This document shows, piece after piece, positions 18,085 to 25,353 of a stretch of DNA of 64,000 nt. A program made the position numbers and the translations under genes. The first letter of the stretch is position 1. Each line of letters opens with the position of its first letter. The notes under the pieces are model-generated. The model saw only the letters and a program-made list of their open reading frames with translations, was not told where the DNA came from and did no database searches. This DNA is from WRMS01 sp038562165 (GTDB taxonomy: Bacteria > Bacillota > Peptococcia > DRI-13 > UBA5745), in the NCBI GenBank assembly GCA_038562165.1, contig JBCFAO010000001.1:1-64000 (forward strand), read 5' to 3'.

Positions 18085-18529
18085 CCGTGTTCACCTCGGT
18101 TCCATACAAATATTTTTTCCGCAGATAGTCCGCCTGTTCCTCCGTAATGGAGCCGCCCCAAAGGTTGGAGTTGATGGCTCCGTACAGCTCATCACTGAGG
18201 CAGTCCAGATGAAGCACCCGGTCTTTTTCTCCCTGTAGATAGTCGTCAATGGCCTTTTGGATGCTTGCAGGCAGACCGGTTTCCAAGTAGGTTTTGTCAG
18301 CCGGTTTGCCGTTTACGGTACCCGGCTGCGGCCGGTTATCCACCAGCACCAGTTCCTCCGGAGGCATATCCAGTGCCTTGGAGAGCTTGAGAAGCGTGGC
18401 GGCATTGCACCGCTCCAGACGGGTTTTGCCGTTATAGATATCCGCAAGCGTTGCCCAGGGAACGCCGCTGGTTTTCGATAAAGCATATCGGGAGATGTCT
18501 TTCTCCTGCAAAAGTTGTTCAAATCTCAT
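18077..18529 (-). CDS. HipB-like XRE antitoxin/repressor
   Basis: A 150-residue protein with an N-terminal Cro/CI helix-turn-helix (MRFEQLLQEKDISRYALSKT, then GVPWATLADIYNGK). A C-terminal part of about 80 residues would contact the kinase. The frame stays open upstream to 18697, but the ATG at 18529 is chosen: GAGGTG precedes it and a perfect palindrome lies between it and the rest. It is the first gene of a two-gene unit with the kinase. By analogy with HipB it should bind that palindrome, repress its own operon and neutralize the kinase. Confidence 0.8.
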   Translation of the reverse strand: MRFEQLLQEKDISRYALSKTSGVPWATLADIYNGKTRLERCNAATLLKLSKALDMPPEELVLVDNRPQPGTVNGKPADKTYLETGLPASIQKAIDDYLQGEKDRVLHLDCLSDELYGAINSNLWGGSITEEQADYLRKKYLYGTEVNTDD

Positions 18530-18546
18530 TCTGGTCACCTCAACTA

Positions 18547-18572
18547 CATTGTATCGGAACTCCGATACAATG
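18547..18572 (-). promoter_or_regulatory. Perfect palindromic operator of the hipBA-like unit
   Basis: CATTGTATCGG-N4-CCGATACAATG is an 11-bp perfect inverted repeat 18 bases upstream of the HipB-like start codon. The position and symmetry fit autorepression by a dimeric HTH protein. Confidence 0.75.
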
Positions 18573-18636
18573 TCAAGATGAAGCCCATGAACGAGAACCC
18601 GGCGCCATAGCTCCAGCGTCGCTTTCATGGCTGCTT

Positions 18637-18870
18637 TTATAGCTGCTGACCGCCTTGCCCGAGGCTCAAACCTTCCTCGGCTTGGAGTCCGTCGCAATAG
18701 GCATCCAGAGAAAGCCCCTCACATTTTTGGCAGTAAGCGTTCATCTTTTCCAGCAGGATGCCCTTTTCCGCTTCATCCAATTGATAGGTCAATTCTTCGC
18801 ACCCGCCATCCCCGCGGTTGAGGACAAGCTCCAGCGTATCCCTGGCTTCTTTTTTTCCCATCTTCACCAA
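18637..18870 (-). CDS. Terminal element gene, probably 5'-truncated
   Basis: A 77-residue open frame at the very end of the element. The central part (GCEELTYQLDEAEKGILLEK, then a segment with AYCQKCEGLSLDAYCDGL) resembles short proteins common in Clostridiales conjugative elements, but I cannot name a family. Its first few codons lie over sequence that, on the other strand, encodes part of an ABC permease, so the native start was probably lost at insertion or deletion. No ribosome binding site is visible. Confidence 0.5.
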   Translation of the reverse strand: MVKMGKKEARDTLELVLNRGDGGCEELTYQLDEAEKGILLEKMNAYCQKCEGLSLDAYCDGLQAEEGLSLGQGGQQL

Positions 18871-19231
18871 TACGGTTCATAGCGCCGCTTCCGTCAGCCA
18901 ACAGATAATTCTTGCCGGCCAAATGCTGGGAGCAAAAAAAGCAGCCTTGTTTACCTCAGTGATCCTTCCCGCCTCCTTTGCGGGGGTAGCCGTGGGACTG
19001 CGCCTGGGCTTGGGAATCGCCTGGGCTTACTTGGTTCTTGGTGAAATGACCGGCGTTAACTATGGCCTGGGGGCAGTAATGACCGATGCCCGGATGCTGG
19101 GCAATACCGCTATGGTTATCGTTTGCATTGTGGTAATCGCCATTGCCGCCAAAATCACCGACAGCCTGCTGCTCTTAGCCTGCCGGCTTGTGGCGCCCAT
19201 AGGGCAGGAAAAAGCGGGAGGAAATTCATGA
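18843..19231 (+). pseudogene. NitT/TauT-type ABC permease, 3' fragment cut by the element
   Basis: From about 18843 the frame encodes the C-terminal part of a SsuC/TauC/NrtB-type permease. It begins at LASFFPIFTNT and runs through the loop that contacts the ATPase (ILAGQMLGAKKAALFTSVI, then LPASFAGVAVGLRLGLGIAW) to the last helix and a stop at 19231. The N-terminal half, normally about 120 residues, is missing, and sequence left of 18843 belongs to the mobile element. The fragment ends with an ATGA overlap with the ATPase gene, showing that they were one operon. With half its membrane segments gone it cannot form a working channel. The missing part may lie at the other end of the element. Confidence 0.8.
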
Positions 19232-20034
19232 GGAGAGATTTAAAGCAAAATACTCCGTCGCCGGGGACGCCAAGGCCGGTACCGTTAATGCGGGCAGAGC
19301 ATATAGGCAAATCTTATACAGCCGCCGACGGCAATCTGCTGCCGGTACTGCAGGACATCTCTTTGGCCATTGGTCAAAATGATTCCGTGGCCCTGTTGGG
19401 ACCCAGCGGCTGCGGCAAAACAACCTTGCTGCATTTGATGGCCGGCTTTCTGCAGCCTGACGGCGGGCAGCTTTACTATAAGGGAAATCCCCTGGGGGAG
19501 CCTAATTCCAAAACCGGGGTGCTTTTTCAATCTCCCACCCTCTTTGATTGGCTGACTGTGGAGGATAATGTGGCCTTCGGCCTCAAGCGGGCCGGACTGG
19601 CCAAGGCCGGGCGCCAGGCCCGCTGCAGCGATTTTATCCGGCGGGTGGGCCTGGCGGGCTTTGAAAAGGCTTATCCTGCCCAGCTTTCCGGCGGCATGCA
19701 GCAGCGGGCGGCTTTGGCCCGGATACTGGTTTTGGAACCGGAGGTTTTGCTGCTGGATGAGCCCTTCGGCGCTTTGGACGCCATGACCCGCCGCAACATG
19801 CATAAGCTGCTGCTTGGGCTGCGCAAGGATATTCCCGTTACCACCATATTCATCACCCATGATGTGGAGGAGGCTGTGATTCTGGCGGAGCGGGTGGTGG
19901 TTCTTTCCCAGCGGCCGGCCCGAATCATTAGGGAAGTCACAGTGCCCTTTACGCCGGAAGAAAGCCTTGATGTGGACTCCCATGCATTTGCAGATATCAA
20001 AGGTCAGATCCGTGCTTTGCTGGAGCAGATGTAA
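19228..20034 (+). CDS. ABC transporter ATP-binding protein, NitT/TauT (SsuB-like)
   Basis: A 268-residue ATPase with Walker A GPSGCGKTTLLH, Q-loop LFQSPTLFDWLTV, signature LSGGMQQRAALAR, Walker B VLLLDEPFGALD and switch histidine in IFITHDVEEAV. These are the features of the nitrate/sulfonate/taurine import family. The ATG at 19228, preceded by GGGAGGAAAT, overlaps the permease stop. The protein itself is intact, but its permease is truncated and no binding protein remains beside it, so it is probably orphaned unless it works with another permease in the cell. Two further importers of this family are encoded within 23 kb. Confidence 0.9.
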   Translation: MRRDLKQNTPSPGTPRPVPLMRAEHIGKSYTAADGNLLPVLQDISLAIGQNDSVALLGPSGCGKTTLLHLMAGFLQPDGGQLYYKGNPLGEPNSKTGVLFQSPTLFDWLTVEDNVAFGLKRAGLAKAGRQARCSDFIRRVGLAGFEKAYPAQLSGGMQQRAALARILVLEPEVLLLDEPFGALDAMTRRNMHKLLLGLRKDIPVTTIFITHDVEEAVILAERVVVLSQRPARIIREVTVPFTPEESLDVDSHAFADIKGQIRALLEQM

Positions 20035-20060
20035 TAAAGCCGGCGGTATAGCCTGTAAAT

Positions 20061-20290
20061 GTGCAGAATTTGCGGTTGTGCATAAGCGCTTAAGGCGGGT
20101 GTGCAAAATTTGCGGTTGTATGCAGGTGCATTCGGTTAATACCGAATTTTTTGGGGAAGCTAGCCCTGCTTTGGCATGAAACCAAAAATATTACGGTCGG
20201 TCCAAAAGAGGGCCAGTGAAAATCACGCAAAACCTCAAATTTTGCACAAGCGAGGGCAGAAATCCCCGCACAACCGAAAATTTTGCTCAC
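20061..20290. repeat. Symmetric cluster of 20-bp repeats with a 40-bp period
   Basis: The unit GTGCAAAATTTGCGGTTGTG appears, with one or two changes, at 20061 and 20101 on the plus strand. It appears on the minus strand reading from about 20288 and, more degenerate, from 20247. Two direct copies therefore face two inverted copies with the same 40-41 bp spacing. A related pair lies near 51927. The 517-base gap from 20035 to 20551 holds no gene; apart from this cluster it contains only the terminator at 20344. Confidence 0.6.
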
Positions 20291-20343
20291 CTAAGCAGGG
20301 GGACAATACTCAGCACCAGCGCCGCCACTGCATCGCTGCTCAA

Positions 20344-20384
20344 AAAAAGGGACAGTACATAAACAAATTGTACTGCCCCTTTTT
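20344..20384 (+). terminator. Intrinsic terminator
   Basis: A 16-bp stem with one mismatch (AAAAAGGGACAGTACA and its partner) with a T-run on each side. It stands between the convergent ABC ATPase and aldehyde dehydrogenase genes and probably serves both strands. Confidence 0.8.
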
Positions 20385-20551
20385 GACCATTTACCGCTAT
20401 TTTTTCTGACCACTGACTGGCCCCCATCCCCACGCCTGGCCGGCAATCGCCGCTACCTTTGTCGCCGTCAGGGGGACATTGCCCAGCACCAGCGCTCAGA
20501 ACCAACACTCAGCATCAGCGCCCGGCGCTATCACCGTATTGCATTGCTGGC

Positions 20552-21994
20552 TTAGAACGGCATCTTCCTGGGCTGGGTTTGCATGGTCAGCCATTTCAAC
20601 TCCGTGTATTCCTCCATGCTGTAATGGCCCCCGGAACGGCCCAGGCCGCTCCAGCCTAAGCCCCCGGAGGGGGCGGTGGTGGCGCTGAGATACGTGGTGT
20701 CATTGATATGGACCATACCCGCCCTGATCTTTTGGCCCAGCTCCCAGGCCAGGCTCAAGTCATTGGTAAGGACGGAGGCGGACAGGCCGTAAAGGTTGTC
20801 ATTACATAGAGCCAGGGCTTCTTCGGCGTCGGCGCAAGGGATGACGCTGGTTACCGGCCCGAAGGTCTCGTGATAAAAGATATCCATGGCCGGCGTCACA
20901 TCCGCCAATACCGTCGGCTCATAATAAGGGCCTCGGCTTTTGCCGCCGGTGAGCAGCCGGGCCCCTTTGGCCAGGGCATCCTGAATCTGGCCGTCGATAA
21001 AGGCGCAATGCTCCGGTGTAATCAGAGGACCGATTACCACCTGGGGATCCCGGGGGTCCCCTACTTTTAAGCTTTCAGCCTTGGACTTCAAAAGCGGCAA
21101 GATAGCTTCATAAGCTTTGCCTGCGGCGATGATCCGGGAAGTGGCCATACAAAGCTGGCCCTGATGGCAAAATGCGCCGTAACCGGCGATTTCAGCAGCT
21201 TGCTCCGGGTCAAAGTCCTCCAGCAGCACCAAGGGGTTTTTGCCTCCCAGCTCCATACTGCAGCGTTTAAGCAGACTGCCGCAATCGGCGGCAATCTGAC
21301 GTCCTACCTTCGTGCTGCCGGTAAAGGATACCATAGCCACCCGGGGGTCCCGCACCAAAAAATTGCTAAGCTCCGCCGTCTCCGCGGGTACCACTTGCAG
21401 CACACCGGCAGGCAGCCCGGCTTTTTCCAGTATCTCGGCAATTTTAAGGCCGATAACCGGCGTATGAGGAGAAGGCTTAAGAATAAAGGTATTGCCGGCA
21501 GCCAGGGCAAAGGCCAGTTTTTTGACGGCTAAAATCAGAGGATAGTTGAAAGGGGCAATCCCCAGCACCACACCCAGGGGGCTGCGCAGGGTCATGGAAA
21601 CCTGGCCGGGATAAAGAGCCGGCATAACTTCCGTGTTCAGACGCCGGCACTCCCCTGCCGCCACCCGGAAAACACCGGCGGAGGCTTTAACCTCACCGCT
21701 GGCCTTGGAGCGGGCAGAGCCGCTTTCCGTAATCAGAATCTCCGTCAGTTCCTCAGCGTTTGCTGCCAGAAGCTCCGCGGCTTGCAGCAGGATTTCCTCT
21801 TTACGGTCCGGCAGTACAGCCGCCCATTTCTCCCGGCAAGCCCAAGCTGAAGCCAAAGCCGCCTCTGCCTCCTGAGGCCCGGCCATGTGCACCCTAGCCC
21901 AGGCCCGGCCATCGGCAGGATTAATATTTTCAACGACTCTGCCGCTTTTCGTCTCCTGCCAGCGGCCATCCACAAACAATAAATAGTCTTGCAT
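20552..21994 (-). CDS. NAD(P)-dependent aldehyde dehydrogenase
   Basis: A 480-residue member of the aldehyde dehydrogenase superfamily, which oxidizes an aldehyde to the acid with NAD(P)+. The nucleotide-binding region (GIAPFNYPLILAVKKLAFAL, FTGSTKVGR), the general-base glutamate in MELGGKNP and the catalytic cysteine in GQLCMAT are all present, as is the late motif ETFGPVTSV. The general pattern is close to benzaldehyde/vanillin-type dehydrogenases, which would suit an organism that handles aromatic compounds, but substrate specificity cannot be read reliably. The ATG at 21994 has AGAGGTG upstream; a GTG nine bases earlier is less likely. It stands alone. Confidence 0.88.
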   Translation of the reverse strand: MQDYLLFVDGRWQETKSGRVVENINPADGRAWARVHMAGPQEAEAALASAWACREKWAAVLPDRKEEILLQAAELLAANAEELTEILITESGSARSKASGEVKASAGVFRVAAGECRRLNTEVMPALYPGQVSMTLRSPLGVVLGIAPFNYPLILAVKKLAFALAAGNTFILKPSPHTPVIGLKIAEILEKAGLPAGVLQVVPAETAELSNFLVRDPRVAMVSFTGSTKVGRQIAADCGSLLKRCSMELGGKNPLVLLEDFDPEQAAEIAGYGAFCHQGQLCMATSRIIAAGKAYEAILPLLKSKAESLKVGDPRDPQVVIGPLITPEHCAFIDGQIQDALAKGARLLTGGKSRGPYYEPTVLADVTPAMDIFYHETFGPVTSVIPCADAEEALALCNDNLYGLSASVLTNDLSLAWELGQKIRAGMVHINDTTYLSATTAPSGGLGWSGLGRSGGHYSMEEYTELKWLTMQTQPRKMPF

Positions 21995-22064
21995 CAACGT
22001 CACCTCTTCCCTTCCGGATACTCCTGCTAATTATAGCACACACTTCTGCCGGTTAAAGGCAAAA

Positions 22065-23855
22065 TCAATATTTATCGTAGCCGCTGCTGCTGGCCATAGC
22101 GGCAACGGACTCCCGGGCCGCCGGTTCATCCCATTTTTGGGCAAAAGACTGGTCGGCAAAAGACTGGTCAGCAAATGATTGATCCGCAAAAGAATGGGTC
22201 GCAAAAGCCGTCCCTCTTGCAGACTCTTTCAGCCGGAAACGGGAAATCAAGCCTTCCAGCATACTGGACTGGCCGCTCATCTCTTCACTGGCGGCAGCGC
22301 TTTCTTCGGCGGTGGCGCTATTTTGCTGGATAACCTGGGCAACCTGGTCGATGCCCGTATTAACCTGCAGCGTGGCTTCCGCCTGCTGGTCGGACAAGTA
22401 AGCAATTTGCTCTACGATCTCGGCGCTGCGGTTGATGCCGCTGACGATCTCGTTGAGGGAAGCGGAGGTTTCTGTTGCAATGTTCAAGCCCAGATTGGCC
22501 TTGGCTACAGAGTTGGCAATCAGGCTGCCGGTATCCTTGGCCGCCGCCGCACTTTTAGCGGCCAGATTGCGGACCTCGTCGGCCACCACCGCAAAGCCTT
22601 TGCCGGCAGTTCCCGCCCTGGCTGCCTCTACGGCGGCGTTCAGGGCCAATATATTCGTCTGAAAAGCAATGTCGTCAATAACCTTCATCACTTTTTCTAT
22701 CTGCACGCTGGCTTGATTTATGTCTTTGACGGCTCCCATCATATGTTCCATCTGAGCGCTGCCTTTTTCGGCTTTATCCTTAATGGTGACAGAGAGACGG
22801 GCCCCTTCTCTGGCAATCTCGGCGTTCTGCTTCGTTTTGTTGGCAATCTCACTAATGGAGGCGGAAAGCTCTTGGATTACCGAGGCCTGCTCTGTTGAGC
22901 CTTGGGCCAAGGCCTGGGCCCCGTCGGCAATCTGCTTGGAACCGATGGATACCTGCTGGGCGGCGCTGCGGATCTCGGTAAACATATCATTTAAATTGCC
23001 GATCATCTTTTTCAAAGCGAAATTCATCATATCTTTTTGGCTTCTGGGTTCAATATCCACCGCCAGATTTCCCGCCGCCAAAGCTTCGGCAGCAACCACC
23101 TGGTTTTTCGTGGTTTCAACCAGATTTTGAAAAGACTTGGCCAGGGTGCCGATTTCATCATCCACGGCATATTCCACAGCCACGTCCAAATCGCCGGTGG
23201 CAATGGTTTCTGCCGCCAAAGTAATATCCCTGAGAGGCTTCATAATACTTTTGATAATTCTGGAAACCAAAATAATACTAATGATAATGGCCAAAACAAT
23301 CAGACCGGCATAAATCGCCGTAGTCACATTACCGTAGCGGACAATTTCCGCGCTTTTGACTTCCGTTGCTACGGTGTAATTATGCTCCATCTCCGTTAAA
23401 ATGCTGATAACCTCTGCCGTCCGGGGCAGCACCTTATCCAGAAGCTCCTGCTTTGCCACCTCCGTCCTGCCGGTTTTGATCATATCCGTAATAATTTTCG
23501 CTTCGTTATGAATGAAAGCATGGGGTTCTTCAATTTGCTGCAATAAAGAAATAAAGGCCGGATCGGTTATGGTCTGGGCTTCCGGGCTGTTTTTCCATTG
23601 ACCCAGGGCACAGGAATTCGGATCGAGAGAACCCTTAAATTCGCCGCCGCTCAATACCGCCTCCGTCAGTCCCTGCCGCCAGGTGTAATGGGCATTCAAC
23701 ACTGCGGAAATACTGGTAGCCGTTTTTTTCATCGTATATAGCTCATCGGACATACCGGTAAGCAGACGGGTGGATATCAAACCCATAACGCCAAGAAGTA
23801 AACCAATAACCAGGATAACAACAAAACCTCCAATAATTTTTTTACGAATTGTCAC
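22065..23855 (-). CDS. Methyl-accepting chemotaxis protein with a CZB-like extracellular sensor
   Basis: A chemoreceptor of about 596 residues: one N-terminal membrane helix, a sensor region of about 150 residues, a second membrane helix (about 185-205), HAMP, and the long cytoplasmic signalling coil. The coil has the hairpin tip IDDIAFQTNILALNAAVEAA. The sensor carries the zinc-site pattern of CZB domains: a His in AHYTWRQGL, CALGQW, and PHAFIHNEA with two histidines three residues apart. CZB domains usually lie in the cytoplasm; here it would face outside. The C-terminus has tandem SFADQ repeats. The GTG at 23855 has AAAGGATG at proper spacing; an ATG at 23864 is the alternative. The ligand could be zinc or a zinc-reactive compound. 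Confidence 0.85.
   Translation of the reverse strand: MTIRKKIIGGFVVILVIGLLLGVMGLISTRLLTGMSDELYTMKKTATSISAVLNAHYTWRQGLTEAVLSGGEFKGSLDPNSCALGQWKNSPEAQTITDPAFISLLQQIEEPHAFIHNEAKIITDMIKTGRTEVAKQELLDKVLPRTAEVISILTEMEHNYTVATEVKSAEIVRYGNVTTAIYAGLIVLAIIISIILVSRIIKSIMKPLRDITLAAETIATGDLDVAVEYAVDDEIGTLAKSFQNLVETTKNQVVAAEALAAGNLAVDIEPRSQKDMMNFALKKMIGNLNDMFTEIRSAAQQVSIGSKQIADGAQALAQGSTEQASVIQELSASISEIANKTKQNAEIAREGARLSVTIKDKAEKGSAQMEHMMGAVKDINQASVQIEKVMKVIDDIAFQTNILALNAAVEAARAGTAGKGFAVVADEVRNLAAKSAAAAKDTGSLIANSVAKANLGLNIATETSASLNEIVSGINRSAEIVEQIAYLSDQQAEATLQVNTGIDQVAQVIQQNSATAEESAAASEEMSGQSSMLEGLISRFRLKESARGTAFATHSFADQSFADQSFADQSFAQKWDEPAARESVAAMASSSGYDKY
22141..22207. repeat. 15-bp tandem repeat in the chemoreceptor tail
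   Basis: Four and a half copies of a 15-base unit (GCAAAAGACTGGTCG and variants) encode repeated SFADQ pentapeptides near the C-terminus of the chemoreceptor. The length is a multiple of three, so copy-number change would keep the frame. Confidence 0.8.
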
Positions 23856-23891
23856 AGTGATCATCCTTTCAATCAGAAGCAGAAATATACT

Positions 23892-23920
23892 AAATATTTC
23901 CATTTTTCGTAGAAATATTT
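23892..23920. promoter_or_regulatory. Inverted repeat upstream of the chemoreceptor gene
   Basis: AAATATTTC-N11-GAAATATTT, a perfect 9-bp inverted repeat, lies about 40 bases before the chosen start codon and downstream of a weak candidate promoter. It may be an operator or leader hairpin. Confidence 0.4.
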
Positions 23921-24038
23921 GGCTTGCCTGAACATTCTAGCACATTTCCATCAAAATGCAAATAGTATTATCAATAACTATTACCAATTATAAATTAGCA
24001 AACACCTAGGAAATAGGGGGATAGGAGTATCCCCTATT

Positions 24039-24248
24039 TCAATAGCTGATACCCCAGGATTTCAGCCAATCCCCCAAAGCCAGCATCAGGCTGGGCACTT
24101 CCACATTCTTTTGCCGCAGTATCGCCAAGGTCAGAGCAGGAATAAAAAACAAAAAAAAGCCAATGGCGCCGCGCCAGGAGCGCCGCCGGACAATCGGCAG
24201 CAAATCCAGCAGCAGAATCAGCGCAAATCCAATCAATATCATAGCCAT
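24039..24248 (-). CDS. Small membrane protein of the germination operon
   Basis: A 69-residue protein with two hydrophobic segments (about 2-16 and 28-44) separated by a basic loop (RRRSWRG). AAGGAGATG precedes the ATG, and it begins four bases after the GerB-like gene ends, so it belongs to the ger operon. Short two-helix proteins of the GerD/GerXD kind or simple hypothetical proteins are found at this place in some clostridial ger operons; I cannot assign a family. A hairpin with a 10-bp stem (24010-24040) overlaps its stop and probably ends the transcript. Confidence 0.65.
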   Translation of the reverse strand: MAMILIGFALILLLDLLPIVRRRSWRGAIGFFLFFIPALTLAILRQKNVEVPSLMLALGDWLKSWGISY

Positions 24249-24252
24249 AAAG

Positions 24253-25353
24253 TTACATCTCCTTTCCGGCCGGCAGTTTTCTTATCTTGGCAACGATGAA
24301 GGTCAAAACAGGTATTAATATCTCAAAAGGGCTCCAGATAAATGGTGTGGTCTCTTGGGCCGAAGCCGCATGTCTTATAGGGCAAGGGTACAGCGTCAGC
24401 CCATAAGTGATCATAAAAGCGCCCACGGCCAAAATGAGATGGCGGTACTTCTTGATTTTTAACAGATGGGCCACCGTCATAACCGACACGTAATATAGAA
24501 CCATAATTTTAAAAAACAACAGGATAATCAAAACGATGACAAACAGAATCTCCACCCGGCTTAAGGCCATGCCCAGATTAACCAGCCGCAGGGTGACCAG
24601 GGAAGGCATGGTAAACATGTCCAAGGTATTACCCAATACCGAAACATCCCGCAGCACAATGAACAGCATGGTAAGGCCCCCCAGGAAAAATGCCCAAAGC
24701 AGATAACGGCCGCTGTCCCGGCGGGACATCTTTGCATTAGGATGGATCATCAAAAAAATCACCAGCTCCCCATAGGGTATAGCCGCAATAATATGGGTGC
24801 CTTGAATATATTTCTCGATGGGCTGGTCAAAAACCGGCAGAAAATTTTCCAGTTTGATCTGGTTCAGCAGCAGTATGATGGAAATAACCAATACGCTGAA
24901 AGCCACGGTGACAAAGAAGTCGCTGTATCTGACCACCAGGCTGATCCCCCCGCGGAGGGCCATGGCGGCAACCAGGATACACATGATCAATAGCACCACA
25001 TTAGGCGTTTCCTCCATGATCGTCAGCTTCACAAAATCCCCCAAATCTGTCAGATTGATGGAGCCCAAGGTAATAAAAAACCAGCAATAGCCGGCACTGA
25101 CGACTTTTCCCAGCACCGGGCCATACACCTCGTCAAAAATCTCCAGCAGATTTTGATGGGGAAACATGACCATCAGGCTGCGGTACAGCCAGATCAGAGG
25201 CAGGCAAACCAGGCTGCCGGACAAGGCCGCCAGCCAGGAATCCTGAAAGGTAACGGATGCAACGAAGGTGCTTAGCAGCGTGGAGGCCTGAATAAAGCAA
25301 GTCATGGCAAACATAAACTGCAGGCCGCTGATTCTGCTTTTGTCTATTCTCAT
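24253..25353 (-). CDS. Spore germination permease, GerAB/GerKB family
   Basis: A 366-residue membrane protein with about ten hydrophobic segments and no soluble domain, matching endospore germination permeases of the APC-like GerAB family. In germinant receptors this B subunit forms the ligand-binding membrane pocket in the spore inner membrane. The start overlaps the end of the GerC-like gene by four bases. Subunit order here is A-C-B. Family membership is clear from length, hydropathy and neighbours. The germinant cannot be predicted. Confidence 0.85.
   Translation of the reverse strand: MRIDKSRISGLQFMFAMTCFIQASTLLSTFVASVTFQDSWLAALSGSLVCLPLIWLYRSLMVMFPHQNLLEIFDEVYGPVLGKVVSAGYCWFFITLGSINLTDLGDFVKLTIMEETPNVVLLIMCILVAAMALRGGISLVVRYSDFFVTVAFSVLVISIILLLNQIKLENFLPVFDQPIEKYIQGTHIIAAIPYGELVIFLMIHPNAKMSRRDSGRYLLWAFFLGGLTMLFIVLRDVSVLGNTLDMFTMPSLVTLRLVNLGMALSRVEILFVIVLIILLFFKIMVLYYVSVMTVAHLLKIKKYRHLILAVGAFMITYGLTLYPCPIRHAASAQETTPFIWSPFEILIPVLTFIVAKIRKLPAGKEM

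Larger units (their letters stand above)
1..18842. mobile_element. Right part of an integrated mobilizable/conjugative element
   Basis: The stretch holds a relaxase, a relaxosome ribbon-helix-helix protein, a VirD4-type coupling ATPase, a TOPRIM protein and small proteins of the kind found in Clostridiales conjugative elements, plus cargo genes. It ends abruptly near 18842, where the reading frame of an ABC permease resumes in mid-domain. The left end lies outside the window, and no integrase, VirB4 or VirB6 is present here, so an integrative mobilizable element and a full conjugative element both remain possible. The boundary is placed from the resumed permease homology and may be off by about 20 bases. 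Confidence 0.8.

Noticed and set aside
18530..18697. N-terminal extension of the HipB-like frame up to 18697
   Set aside because: It would be read through the perfect palindromic operator, has no ribosome binding site and is not HTH-like. The start at 18529 has a proper one.
20061..20290. CRISPR array suggested by 40-bp periodic repeats
   Set aside because: Only two copies stand in each orientation, the copies diverge, the conserved part is about 20 bp, and no cas gene is in the window.
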